Below are positions 1-9,585 of a stretch of 64,000 nucleotides of DNA, in pieces. The stretch covers positions 1 to 64,000 of the forward strand of contig NZ_WBVT01000010.1 of assembly GCF_009193355.1 (NCBI RefSeq), given 5' to 3'. Under the pieces are notes generated by a model that searched no databases, was not told where the DNA came from, and saw only the letters and a program-made list of their open reading frames with translations. The DNA is from Bifidobacterium leontopitheci (GTDB lineage: Bacteria > Actinomycetota > Actinomycetes > Actinomycetales > Bifidobacteriaceae). Positions within the stretch are counted from its first letter, which is position 1. Each line of letters begins with the position of its first letter. The position numbers and the translations under genes are program-made.

Positions 1-167
1 AACACTGGCACTGCTACCCTTGACCATGGAGGCTCCTTCGCTAGAACGGATAGGTTTAAGGCACCACCCATTCTGCCTAGAAGCCTCTCGTCATATCAAC
101 CCACCCATCAAAACAACAAACACGGTCTGTCTCGGCCGTCAGCGCGTCGCGCTGTACCGGACTGATG

Positions 168-173
168 TATAAT
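168..173 (+). promoter_or_regulatory. -10 hexamer of tRNA-Ser promoter
   Basis: A perfect TATAAT lies about 30 nt upstream of tRNA-Ser. No convincing -35 hexamer is visible at 16-18 bp upstream. Positions 1-167 hold no gene I can support. Confidence 0.5.
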
Positions 174-203
174 CGAATATCGTGCGCTTTTCGGCGTACG
201 CAT

Positions 204-291
204 GGATAGGTGTCCGAGCGGTCTAAGGAGACGGTCTTGAAAACCGTTGTGGGGCAACCCACCGCGAGTTCGAATCTCGCCCTATCCGCCA
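204..291 (+). tRNA. tRNA-Ser (anticodon TGA)
   Basis: A full class II cloverleaf is visible. The acceptor arm GGATAGG (204-210) pairs with CCTATCC (281-287), the anticodon loop carries TGA, and there is a long variable arm, a TTCGAAT T-loop and an encoded CCA at 289-291. It reads UCA codons. Confidence 0.95.
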
Positions 292-293
292 TC

Positions 294-326
294 AGGGTTT
301 TGCGGCATCCCCGCAAAACCCTTTTT
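294..326 (+). terminator. Rho-independent terminator after tRNA-Ser
   Basis: A perfect 12-bp stem (294-305 with 311-322) with a 5-nt loop is followed by a T run. It begins two bases after the tRNA 3' end. Confidence 0.85.
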
Positions 327-351
327 CGTTGCTACCCATATGCCCCCATAT

Positions 352-449
352 GTCACGCTGCTCGCCCGAGCGCAGTGACGCACCCGTGAAATACCTTGCA
401 AACACTGGGTTTTCATGCTTGCGTCACTGTGCTCGGGCGAGCAGCGTGA
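352..449. repeat. Twin-hairpin repeat, arm type A, copy 1
   Basis: Two palindromic arms built on CTCGCCCGAGC and bounded by GTCAC/GTGAC (352-379 and 423-449) flank a spacer containing CTTGCAAACACTGGGTTTTC. The two arms are also inverted copies of one another, so the unit could fold as two hairpins or one long one. Sister copies lie at 585, 16074 and 31850. Confidence 0.85.
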
Positions 450-584
450 TGACGGTGCGTCACAATGTCCGGGATACGGTGAATAGCGTTCGGAAGTGCA
501 GTGAGGGGTTCGTAATGGGGTACGTAATGGGGTACGTAAAGGGGCGTAATGGGGTACGGCTGTCAAGGGTTGGGCGTACTCCGC

Positions 585-683
585 GTCACGCTGCTCGCCC
601 GAGCACAGTGACGCACACCTGAAACCCCAGTGTTTGCAGTGTGTTCCACTGATGCGTCACTGTGCACGGGCGAGCAGAGTGAC
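585..683. repeat. Twin-hairpin repeat, arm type A, copy 2
   Basis: Same arms as copy 1, but the spacer core is in the opposite orientation (AAACCCCAGTGTTTGCA). About 35 bp of upstream flank (from about 551) resembles the flank of the copy at 16074, so the mobile or conserved unit may extend beyond the arms. Confidence 0.85.
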
Positions 684-1084
684 GTAGGGGATACCGCGGC
701 ATGCGAGATGTCGCGTCCGCTGGGAACGAACAGGGAAACCGCGAATCAGATATGGCACAAGGCTATTCCGCAGATACGGTGTCATGCACGTTCAAGGGCG
801 GGTGCGGTGCCGGTTGCCGTCCATCCGCTGCATCACAAGTCGGCTAGAAGGGCTGTCTGCGCAAGTTGTGGCATAACACCACCCCGAAATCGGTCCTCGT
901 TCATCTGCCGCTGTATCACAAGTCGACCGGAAGGGCCATGTGGTCGACTTGTGACCATCCCATACGGCCGTTGCACCTGTGAAGCAATGTCGAAGACTGT
1001 GCGGGGCATGATGGGAACACGGGCGGTGATGGTGACCGTGTAGCAGGAAAACGCCTGCTACACCGGAACGGGATGGTCCCATAT
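684..1084. other. Spacer with two further inverted repeats, no gene seen
   Basis: No reading frame here has a ribosome site or recognisable product. Two hairpins are visible: TCACAAGTCGACC (916-928) with its inverted copy at 942-954, and TGTAGCAGG with CCTGCTACA around 1038-1062. A degenerate relative of the first lies near 830-871. Confidence 0.6.
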
Positions 1085-1321
1085 GCGTCCGTTTTCGACA
1101 AGGGCCGCGGCGCACTTTGTCGGAAACGACCGCTGGATGACCGTTTTGCGTCCGTTTTCGACAAGGACCGCAAGCCTCTTGGTCGGGAACGGCCGCTTTC
1201 GGGGTGTTTTGCGTCCGTTTTCAACAAGGACCGCGGGGCGCTTGGCGGAAAACGACCTCTGAACGGCCGATACTCGTCCGTTTCCTACGAGGATCAACTG
1301 CTGTCGGCAACGAAACGACCG
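1085..1321. repeat. Family E array: four CGTCCGTTTTCGAC hairpin units
   Basis: The sequence GCGTCCGTTTTCGAC recurs with a period of about 62-67 bp (1085, about 1148, 1210 and 1275). Each copy is followed by a partner resembling its inverted copy (GTCGGAAACGACCG). Related arrays lie at 15808 and 37542. Confidence 0.75.
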
Positions 1322-1478
1322 CTTTGGCAGCTTCCCGCGTCCGGCTTCCATCCGATCTTCACCCGGCTCTCGCCTGCTCCCGCTCCGCCTCCCGACCCCG
1401 CTCCAACTCCCGCACCAGCTCCGACCCGCTGCCGATTCGGCATCCGCACCCGCTTCCCGCATCCCCGATGATGTCGTC

Positions 1479-1506
1479 TTGCCTGACTATCTTATGTAAA
1501 TATAGT
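1479..1506 (+). promoter_or_regulatory. Predicted promoter of the GH89 gene
   Basis: TTGCCT (1479-1484) and TATAGT (1501-1506) are separated by 16 bp in an AT-rich island inside GC-rich DNA. This implies a leader of about 130 nt before the chosen start codon. Confidence 0.55.
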
Positions 1507-1642
1507 TAACAAATACGGGGCGCAGCCATCCGCAATGACGGCAGACGGCCGCGCACCTGTCAGCCTCTCGTAATCAACGCAGTTCCCCCGAGAAGCCCAG
1601 ACCGGCCCCAGCCGGCCTATGAAGAGAACGAAGGACAGACCA

Positions 1643-4600
1643 ATGACGGTTCCATCCCGGCGCCGCGACGACGCCCCATCCCTAACCGAGCCGCGGCACG
1701 CGCACGCCACCCGCCCCGCATCCGACACCATCGCCCACACCTCCAAGCGCGCCATGCAGGCCCTCATCGCCCTGTTCGCCGCGATGGCGACCCTGCTGTG
1801 CGGCATGATCACCAGCGCCACGATGGCCCGCGCAGTCGAACCTGCCATCGCCGGCGTCACCGCGTCCGGCGCGTCGGCCTCAAGCGCCCACGCCGCCGCG
1901 GCCGCGGTCGACGGCGACACCGCCACCTACTGGCAGTCGCCCGCCGACTCGTCCATGCAGGACTACCGTCGCTTCCTTGACTTCGACCTGCACGGCACCT
2001 ACAAGATCACGCAGATCGACGTCGCCAACCTCGCGCAGGGCAACGCCTACTACCATTACGAGGTCTACCTGTCCAAGGACGGCGCGAACTACAACAAGGT
2101 CGCCTACAAGGCCGACGACGCCGCAGCCAACCCGGCCAAGCCGGACGAGCATGCCATCGACGCCACTGAAGCCGCCTACGCGCGCATCAACGTGAGCTAC
2201 AACTCCGCCGCCCAGCAGGTGAACCTCGCCGAAGTCACGTTCCACGGCACCAAGGTCTCCGACGCCCAGCCCAAGCCCGGCAAGATCGACGTGACCGACT
2301 TCGCGTCCAGCAGCTGGGGCAAGGAGTGGAACCGCGTCGAAACCGACGAGGAGTACGCGCGGCAGAAGACCGTCACCGAGGTGAAGAACCTCGTCAAGCG
2401 CGTGATCGGCGAGCAGTGGGCGGGCAAGTTCGACTTCCAGCTGCGCGGCAAGGCCGACGGCAAGGACGTGTTCGAGATTGCCGACGCCGGCGAGGGCCGT
2501 ATCCTCATCCGCGGCAACAACGGCGTCTCGCTCGCCTCCGGGCTGAATTACTATCTGCGCCACTGGTGCAAGGTCGACTACAATCCGCTGTTCGGCTCCC
2601 AGCTGACCATGCCGAAGAGCCTGCCGGCGGTCGGCAAAAAGATTCTCAAGTACACGCAGTACGAGTACCGCTACGCGCTCAACTTCTGCACGTACTCGTA
2701 CACGATGGCGTTCTGGAACTGGAAGAACTACGAGCAGTTCCTCGACTGGGCGGCCATGAACGGCGTCAATCTCATGCTCGACATCGTCGGCCAGGAGGAG
2801 GTGCTGCGCGAGACGCTCACCCAGTACGGCTACAGTGACGACGAAGTGCGCGAATACCTGTCCGGACCGGGATACTACGCATGGTTCTACATGCAGAACC
2901 TGTATTCGGTGGGCGGCCCGCTGCCGGCCAAATGGTTCGAGCAGCGCGTCGAACTCGGCCGCCGCATCCACGACCGCATGCAGGCGTACGGCATCACGCC
3001 CGTCATCCAGGGTTTCGGCGGCCAGGTGCCGACCGACTTCCAGACCAAGAACCCGAAGTCCGTGGCCGCCTCGAGCGGCACATGGTCCGGCTTCGACCGT
3101 CCGTACATGATCAAGACGTACCTGACCGACGCCGACAAGGCGGCAGGCAAGGAGGACTACTTCCAGAAGGTCGGCGACTCGTTCTACGCGGCGCAGGAGC
3201 GCGTGTTCGGCAACGTGTCGCACTATTACGCGGTCGACCCGTTCCACGAGGGCGGCACGATCCCCGACGGCTTCAACATCGTCGACATCTACCGCACCGT
3301 GCAGCAGAAGATGCTCGACTACGACGCGGACGCCGTGTGGGTCATGCAGCAGTGGCAGTGGGGCATCGACGAGACGAAGCTTTCGGGGCTCGCGGACAAA
3401 AGCAAGGCGCTCGTGCTCGACCTGCAGAGCGACCTGCGCTCGCAGTCCGGCCCGATGGAGAACCAGGGCGTGCCGTGGGTGTGGAACATGCTCCACAACT
3501 TCGGCGGCCGCATGGGCATGGACGGCGTCCCCGAGGTCATCGCCCAGCAGATCACCGACGCGTACAACAACAGCCGGTACATGCGCGGCATCGGCATCAC
3601 GCCCGAAGCGATCGACAATTCTCCGGTCGTCTACGAGATGCTGTTCGACATGACTTGGGAGCAGGCGCCGCTCGACTGGCGTGAGTGGACGCAGGAGTAC
3701 GCCGAGCGTCGCTACGGCGGCACCGACAAGACCATCGAGAAGGCGTGGGACATCCTGCTCGACACCGCGTACAAGCACACCGACGGCGAATACTATCAGG
3801 GTGCCAGCGAGTCGATCATCAACGCGCGGCCTTCCGACAACGCGATCGGCTCGGCCTCCACGTGGGGCCACAGCGACATCGACTACAGCAAGACGCAGTT
3901 CGAGAAGGCTGCCGCGCTGTTCGAGCAGGCCTACGACACGTACAAGGATTCCGCAGGCTTCCGCTACGACTACGTGGACGTGATGCGCCAGGTGCTCGCC
4001 AACAGCTTCCAGGAGTACCAGCCGCTCGCCGGCAACGCGTACAAGACGGGCGACCTGGAGTCGTTCCGCACGCTGTCAAGCCAGATGCTCGCCATCATCA
4101 AGGCACAGGACAAGCTGCTTTCCAGCAGTGACGACTTCCTCGTCGGCACGTGGATCGAGGACGCCCGCACCATGCTCGACGACGCCGACGACTGGACCGC
4201 CGACCTGTTCGAGCTCAACGCCCGCGCGCTCATCACCACGTGGGGACTCAACAAGAACGGCTCGCTCATCGACTATTCCAACCGCCAGTGGGCAGGCCTG
4301 ACCGGCGACTACTACTATCACCGCTGGGAGACCTATGTGAAGAACCGGCTGAACAAGCTGGAGCACGGCACCGACTTCCAGGACCCCGACTGGTTCGACT
4401 ACGGCTGGCAGTGGGCCAACCGCAAGAGCGACGAGGACGGCTACGGCTTCGCGACCAAGGCCGACACGAGCGTCGACCAGAAGGCGCTCGGCAAGACCAT
4501 CCTCGACAAGTACTCGGTCACCGCGATGGGCGAGTACACGGACGGCGGCGGCAGCAGCGAGCGCACCAACCTTGCGCTCGGCCGTGACGTCACCGACGAG

Positions 4601-7600
4601 CAGACCGGCGCGACCCTGCCGAACATGACCGACGGCAACACCGACACCGGCTGGACCGACACCGGCAAGACCGACGCCAGCCTGGTCATCGACCTCGGCG
4701 GCACCTACTCGGTCACCGGCGCCGGCATCACCCTCCAGCAGATCGCCGCCGACTTCCCGCTCAAATACGAGATCGAAGCGTACAACGGCACCGGCTGGGT
4801 GGAGATCGGCCGCAGCGAAGCCGACACGGTCAGCTCCAAAAACGAGATCGACGCCGACATTCTCGCCTCCAAAGTGCGCTTCAGGCTGCACTCCACGAAC
4901 GGCAAGGACCTGACCGGCATCTACGAGCTCGCCGTGTGGGGCGCCGCACAGCCGCAACCCGACTACACGAACCTCGCGTTGGGCGCCACGCCGAGCGCCG
5001 GCGACAGCGAACGTCCGGCCACGAACGGCAACGACGGCGACGATGGCACCCTGTGGGTCGGCTACGGCAGCGAACCCAACTGGTACCGGCTCGACCTCGC
5101 CTCCGCGCAGCGCGTCGACCGTGTCCGGCTCGTCTTCGAGACCGCCGGCCGTCTCTTCCAGTTCCGCATCGTCGCCGGCCTCGCCGACGGCACCGAACGC
5201 ACGCTCGTCGACGAAACCGGCAACCAGGGGCCGCTCGAGCAGGTGTACGCCGCGAACCTCGGCGCCGAAGTGAACTACGTGAAGGTCGAGTTCACCGGCT
5301 CGGTCGGCGGCACCGCATGGCCGGCGCTCGCCGAACTCGAACTCCTGCAGGAGGCGAGCGACACCATCGAAGGCACGAACATCGCGCCGGCCGCGACCAT
5401 CACCTCGTCGCCCACCAAGGACGCGCCCGAGGACGCCGGCGCGCTCGTCGACGGCAAGGCCACCGCATGGGTGTCGCGCGACGGCGCCGCGCCCGCATGG
5501 TTCCAGCTCGACTATGTGAAGGCGCGCGACGTCGACTCCATCCGCCTCAAGTTCGAGGAGGGCCAGCCCGACCGCAGCATGCAGTTCACCCTCAAGGTGA
5601 CCGACGCGGACGGCAAGGAGCACACGGTGGCCGAACGCACCGAAGCGGACCTCGCCAAACAGCAGGGCATCACCATGGACGTGCCGGTCGGCATGGCGGT
5701 CACACGCATCCGCATGGACATCGCCGCCGCGCGCATCCCCTCCAGCGGGGATCCAGCATGGCCGCTCGTCTCCGAAATCGAGGTGTACGCAACGCCCGAG
5801 AACGCCGCGGCCGGGGCGACAGTCACCGCCGGCGACGGCGCGTCCGCAAGCGCAGACGACCTGAAGCGGCTCGTCGACGGCAAACGCGACAGCGGCGTGA
5901 CATTGAAGAACGCCGGCGACAAGACGTTCACGGTCGCGCTCGGCAAGGCCGCCGACATCGGCATCCTCGGCGTGCTCGGCGGCGAGAACAGCGAGCCGCT
6001 GCGGTTCAAGGCCGAATACCGGGTCGTGCCGGAGGACGGCGGCGCGGCTGACGGCGGCGCGGCTGACAGTGCTGACGGTGCGGCTGACACGGCCGACCAG
6101 TGGCGTACGCTCGCCGACTTCACCGGCAACACGCAGATGAAACCGGAGCTCGTCAAGCGGCTCGCCTCCGCCGTGTTCACCGATGCGGTGCGTTTCACCG
6201 TGCTCAACGACGGCGATACGGCCATCAACGAGATCTACCTGTACCGCACGGACGCCGGCTCCACGCTGGAGACGTACCTGACGTCGGTCGACGCGGCGCT
6301 CGCCAAACTCACCATCGGCGAGGTCGACGGCGACTACACGGCCGCCGCCAAGGCCACGCTCGACGCGGTGCTCGCCAAGGCACGCAAGGCGGCAGAGACC
6401 GGACTCAACTCGCGTGAGGTCGCACAGTGGACCGCGAAGGTCGCCGACGCGCTCGCCGCGTTCTACCGCGACGGCTACGTGTCGGTCGACCGCAACGAGC
6501 TGCTCGTCGCCCTCGACGATGCCACCGGACTCATCGACTCGCTGCGCGGACACGGCCTGACCACGCCGGCAACGACGCTCGCCACCGCACGCGCCGCCGC
6601 CAAGCAGACCGCCGACGCCTACCGCACGGTCACGCAGAGCGACGTCGACGAGGCCGCCGCGACGCTCACCGCCGCCATCGACAAGGCGCTCGACCAGCTC
6701 GACGCCGAAGAACGGTACCAAGTGGTGCTCGAGGCGGCACGCAAGACGCTGAGCGACGCGGCCGACGCCGGAACGATCGGCGAATACGAAGGCCAGCATC
6801 CGCAAGCCGCCGTCGACGCGCTGAACAAGGCGATCGCCGCCGCCGAAGCCGCGCACGACGCGGCCGCCGGCGACGCTGACGCCGTGGACGCCGCCGCCGA
6901 GACGTTGCGCAAGGCGACCACCACGTTCAACGAGACGGTCGTGCACATCGACGCGAGCGCGCTCGAATCCGCGATCGACCAGGCCGCCGGACTCGAGGAA
7001 TCCCAGTACGACCGCGACGCGTGGGCGGCCATGCAGCGCGCGCTCGCCGCGGCGAAGGCAGTCGACGTCACGCACATCTCGCAGGCCGACCTCGATGCGA
7101 CCGCTCGCACGCTGAACGATGCCGTTGCGGCGTTGGATGACGCGCGACTCGACCGGGCGACTTTGGGCGAGGCCATCGCCTCCGCGCAGAAGCTGCAGGA
7201 GGGCGACTACACGGCCGAAACGTGGAAACCGTTCGCCGAGGCGCTCGCCGCCGCCGTGGACGCGCACGCCAAGGTCTCCACCACGCAGGGCGAGCTCGAC
7301 CACGCCGCTGCGGTGCTTGCTGAGGCGCGCGAGGGGCTGGAACGCAAGCAGCCGGGCGGCGGCGAGACGCCGGATCCGGATAAGCCGGACCCCGATAAGC
7401 CGGACCCCGATAAGCCGGACCCCGATAAGCCGGGTTCCGGCGAGAACCCGGGCGGCGGTGACGGTGACGGCGGCAACCAGCCTGGCGGCGGCAATGGCTC
7501 AGATCAGCCGGGCGGTGACGGCGGCAACGGCAACGGCTCCGGCCAGCCGGGTGGCAATGGTTCCGGCAACGGCTCCGGCGCCGGCGTCGTTCCGCCCACG

Positions 7601-7741
7601 CCGAAGCCGGACGACCGCCCGTCGCCCATCCCCGGCCTGTCACACACCGGTGCCGAAACGCTCGCGCTGACCGTTGCCGCAACAGGTCTACTGCTCGCCG
7701 GCGCCGCCCTCGCCCTCGCACGCCGTCGCCGGCTCCTCTGA
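1643..7741 (+). CDS. agnB: Cell-wall-anchored alpha-N-acetylglucosaminidase, GH89
   Basis: The predicted enzyme cleaves terminal alpha-linked GlcNAc, as found on gastric mucin O-glycans, at the cell surface. I chose the ATG at 1643 because AAGGA lies 8 nt upstream; the in-frame ATG at 1619 has no ribosome site. The 2032-residue product has an unusually long signal region (hydrophobic about 37-60), an F5/8-type carbohydrate module (about 75-190) and a NAGLU/GH89 core (about 200-950). Two conserved acidic motifs, DPFHEGG (Glu 536) and MENQG (Glu 606), are the likely catalytic pair. Three or four F5/8-type modules follow, starting near 974, 1109, 1246 and 1386. Then come helical FIVAR-like repeats (about 1560-1900), a Pro/Gly/Asp stalk with four DPDKP repeats, and a C-terminal LSHTG sortase signal with a membrane segment and RRRR tail. 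The symbol follows B. bifidum AgnB. The GH89 call is firm; module borders are approximate. Confidence 0.93.
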   Translation: MTVPSRRRDDAPSLTEPRHAHATRPASDTIAHTSKRAMQALIALFAAMATLLCGMITSATMARAVEPAIAGVTASGASASSAHAAAAAVDGDTATYWQSPADSSMQDYRRFLDFDLHGTYKITQIDVANLAQGNAYYHYEVYLSKDGANYNKVAYKADDAAANPAKPDEHAIDATEAAYARINVSYNSAAQQVNLAEVTFHGTKVSDAQPKPGKIDVTDFASSSWGKEWNRVETDEEYARQKTVTEVKNLVKRVIGEQWAGKFDFQLRGKADGKDVFEIADAGEGRILIRGNNGVSLASGLNYYLRHWCKVDYNPLFGSQLTMPKSLPAVGKKILKYTQYEYRYALNFCTYSYTMAFWNWKNYEQFLDWAAMNGVNLMLDIVGQEEVLRETLTQYGYSDDEVREYLSGPGYYAWFYMQNLYSVGGPLPAKWFEQRVELGRRIHDRMQAYGITPVIQGFGGQVPTDFQTKNPKSVAASSGTWSGFDRPYMIKTYLTDADKAAGKEDYFQKVGDSFYAAQERVFGNVSHYYAVDPFHEGGTIPDGFNIVDIYRTVQQKMLDYDADAVWVMQQWQWGIDETKLSGLADKSKALVLDLQSDLRSQSGPMENQGVPWVWNMLHNFGGRMGMDGVPEVIAQQITDAYNNSRYMRGIGITPEAIDNSPVVYEMLFDMTWEQAPLDWREWTQEYAERRYGGTDKTIEKAWDILLDTAYKHTDGEYYQGASESIINARPSDNAIGSASTWGHSDIDYSKTQFEKAAALFEQAYDTYKDSAGFRYDYVDVMRQVLANSFQEYQPLAGNAYKTGDLESFRTLSSQMLAIIKAQDKLLSSSDDFLVGTWIEDARTMLDDADDWTADLFELNARALITTWGLNKNGSLIDYSNRQWAGLTGDYYYHRWETYVKNRLNKLEHGTDFQDPDWFDYGWQWANRKSDEDGYGFATKADTSVDQKALGKTILDKYSVTAMGEYTDGGGSSERTNLALGRDVTDEQTGATLPNMTDGNTDTGWTDTGKTDASLVIDLGGTYSVTGAGITLQQIAADFPLKYEIEAYNGTGWVEIGRSEADTVSSKNEIDADILASKVRFRLHSTNGKDLTGIYELAVWGAAQPQPDYTNLALGATPSAGDSERPATNGNDGDDGTLWVGYGSEPNWYRLDLASAQRVDRVRLVFETAGRLFQFRIVAGLADGTERTLVDETGNQGPLEQVYAANLGAEVNYVKVEFTGSVGGTAWPALAELELLQEASDTIEGTNIAPAATITSSPTKDAPEDAGALVDGKATAWVSRDGAAPAWFQLDYVKARDVDSIRLKFEEGQPDRSMQFTLKVTDADGKEHTVAERTEADLAKQQGITMDVPVGMAVTRIRMDIAAARIPSSGDPAWPLVSEIEVYATPENAAAGATVTAGDGASASADDLKRLVDGKRDSGVTLKNAGDKTFTVALGKAADIGILGVLGGENSEPLRFKAEYRVVPEDGGAADGGAADSADGAADTADQWRTLADFTGNTQMKPELVKRLASAVFTDAVRFTVLNDGDTAINEIYLYRTDAGSTLETYLTSVDAALAKLTIGEVDGDYTAAAKATLDAVLAKARKAAETGLNSREVAQWTAKVADALAAFYRDGYVSVDRNELLVALDDATGLIDSLRGHGLTTPATTLATARAAAKQTADAYRTVTQSDVDEAAATLTAAIDKALDQLDAEERYQVVLEAARKTLSDAADAGTIGEYEGQHPQAAVDALNKAIAAAEAAHDAAAGDADAVDAAAETLRKATTTFNETVVHIDASALESAIDQAAGLEESQYDRDAWAAMQRALAAAKAVDVTHISQADLDATARTLNDAVAALDDARLDRATLGEAIASAQKLQEGDYTAETWKPFAEALAAAVDAHAKVSTTQGELDHAAAVLAEAREGLERKQPGGGETPDPDKPDPDKPDPDKPDPDKPGSGENPGGGDGDGGNQPGGGNGSDQPGGDGGNGNGSGQPGGNGSGNGSGAGVVPPTPKPDDRPSPIPGLSHTGAETLALTVAATGLLLAGAALALARRRRLL

Positions 7742-7770
7742 TATCTCGAATCCTCCGCTGCCCTCTTTCT

Positions 7771-7871
7771 GTCACAGCGGGTACCTACCCGCTGTGACAG
7801 AGGACGTCATAACGCTTGCAATATCATGGTTTTTCGACTGCGCGTCACAGCGGGTACCTACCCGCTGTGAC
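7771..7871. repeat. Twin-hairpin repeat, arm type B, copy 1
   Basis: Two copies of the perfect palindrome GTCACAGCGGGTACC... with arms at 7771-7798 and 7844-7871. They surround a spacer containing GCTTGCAATATCATGGTTTT. It lies between the GH89 gene and zwf and may end transcription of the former. Confidence 0.88.
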
Positions 7872-8031
7872 AAAGGACGGCGGACAAGAGTGCGGAATCC
7901 AAGGAATGCCGGATTCCTCGGATGTGTTTCACGCACACGGCCGTGCGGCATACGCCACACTCCGGCCGCCGCCGGGGTTTCGTTATGAGAGGAATCGGCG
8001 CGACGGTTTCGGCGGCCATTAGTATGGTGGT

Positions 8032-9585
8032 ATGACTGATTTCGATTCCAACACGGGCGGAGCATGGGTCAATCCCCTGCGAGACCCGCGCGATCTGCGG
8101 CTTCCGCGCATTGCCGGGCCGTGCAGCATCGTGATTTTCGGCGTGACCGGCGACCTGTCGCGCAAGAAGCTGCTTCCCGCCATCTACGACCTCGCGAACC
8201 GCGGCCTACTGCCGCCGAGCTTCGGCCTGACCGGTTTCGCCCGCCGTGACTGGAGCGAGGACCATTTCAAGGACTTCGTCAAAGAGAACGTGCAGCTGCA
8301 CTGCCGCACGCCGTTCCGTGAGAGCACGTGGACGCAACTTGCGGCCGGCATCCGCTTCGTGCAGGGCACGTTCGACGATCCTGCGGCGTTCGCCCGGCTG
8401 AGCGACACGGTCGCCGAGCTCGACCGCGACCGCGGCACGCGCGGCAACCACGCGTTCTACATGTCGGTGCCGCCGCGTGCGTTCCCGCAGGTCTCCCGTC
8501 AGCTCGCCGACTGCGGCCTGGCGAAGTCCAAGGAGGGCGCGTGGCGTCGTGTGATCATCGAGAAGCCGTTCGGCCACGACCTCGCCAGCGCCAAGGAGCT
8601 TGACCGCGTGGTCTCCGAAGTGTTCGACCCGTCGAGCGTGTTCCGCATCGACCATTATCTTGGCAAGGAGACCGTGCAGAACATCATGGCGCTGCGGTTC
8701 GCGAACGCCATGTACGAGCCGATCTGGAACGCCAACTACGTCGACCATGTGCAGATCACCATGGCCGAGGATATCGGCGTGGCCGGCCGAGCCGGATACT
8801 ACGACGGCATCGGCGCGGCGCGCGACATCATCCAGAACCACCTGCTCCAGCTGCTCGCGCTGACCGCCATGGAGGAGCCGGTGAGCTTCACCGCCTCCGA
8901 CCTGACCGCCGAGAAGACCAAGATCCTCTCCGCCGTGCGTCTGCCCAAGGATTTGGCCGCGCACACCGCCCGCGGACAGTACGCCGCCGGCTGGCAGGGT
9001 TCTCACGATGTGGTCGGCTATCTGGACGAGAAAGGCATCGACCCCGCCTCGACCACTGAAACGTATGCGGCCATCCGTCTTGACATCGACACCCGGCGCT
9101 GGGCCGGCGTGCCGTTCTACCTGCGCACCGGCAAGCGCCTCGGCAAGCGCGTCACCGAGATCGCCGTCGTGTTCAAGCGCGCCCCGCACCTGCCGTTCGA
9201 GTCGACCGCCACGCGCGAGCTCGGCAAGAACGCGATCGTCATCCGCGTGCAGCCGGACGAGGGCGTGACCATTCGCTTCGGCGCAAAGGTGCCGGGCGGC
9301 ACGTCCATGGAGGTGCGCGACGTCTCCATGGACTTCAGCTATGGCCGGTCCTTCACCGAAAGCTCGCCGGAAGCCTACGAACGGCTGATCCTCGACGTGC
9401 TGCTCGGCGACCCGCCGCTGTTCCCCACCACCGAGGAAGTGAACCTCAGCTGGAAGATCCTCGACCCGATCGAGGAGTTCTGGTCCACGCTCGGCCAGCC
9501 GCAGCCGTATCGCGCCGGCACGTGGGGGCCGGAGGAGGCCGACGAGATGCTGGCCCGTGACGGACGCCAATGGAGGATGCCATGA
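8032..9585 (+). CDS. zwf: Glucose-6-phosphate 1-dehydrogenase
   Basis: It oxidises glucose-6-phosphate to 6-phosphogluconolactone with NADP+, the first step of the oxidative pentose-phosphate route. The 517-residue length is normal. The N-terminal GVTGDLSRKKLLPAIY is the dinucleotide-binding signature, and RIDHYLGKE (about 204-212) is the substrate-binding site. The start codon follows a TAGTAT hexamer by 6 nt with no Shine-Dalgarno, suggesting a leaderless transcript. The stop overlaps the opcA start (ATGA), so the two are translationally coupled. Confidence 0.97.
   Translation: MTDFDSNTGGAWVNPLRDPRDLRLPRIAGPCSIVIFGVTGDLSRKKLLPAIYDLANRGLLPPSFGLTGFARRDWSEDHFKDFVKENVQLHCRTPFRESTWTQLAAGIRFVQGTFDDPAAFARLSDTVAELDRDRGTRGNHAFYMSVPPRAFPQVSRQLADCGLAKSKEGAWRRVIIEKPFGHDLASAKELDRVVSEVFDPSSVFRIDHYLGKETVQNIMALRFANAMYEPIWNANYVDHVQITMAEDIGVAGRAGYYDGIGAARDIIQNHLLQLLALTAMEEPVSFTASDLTAEKTKILSAVRLPKDLAAHTARGQYAAGWQGSHDVVGYLDEKGIDPASTTETYAAIRLDIDTRRWAGVPFYLRTGKRLGKRVTEIAVVFKRAPHLPFESTATRELGKNAIVIRVQPDEGVTIRFGAKVPGGTSMEVRDVSMDFSYGRSFTESSPEAYERLILDVLLGDPPLFPTTEEVNLSWKILDPIEEFWSTLGQPQPYRAGTWGPEEADEMLARDGRQWRMP

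Noticed and set aside
329..1471. Several 90-140 codon open frames between tRNA-Ser and the GH89 gene
   Set aside because: They run through hairpin repeats on both strands and have no ribosome sites or recognisable protein features.
1880..7303. Long minus-strand open frames (663 and 1075 codons) opposite the GH89 gene
   Set aside because: They mirror the GC-rich codon pattern of the plus-strand gene, have no ribosome sites and show no recognisable domain. The plus-strand GH89 reading is unambiguous.
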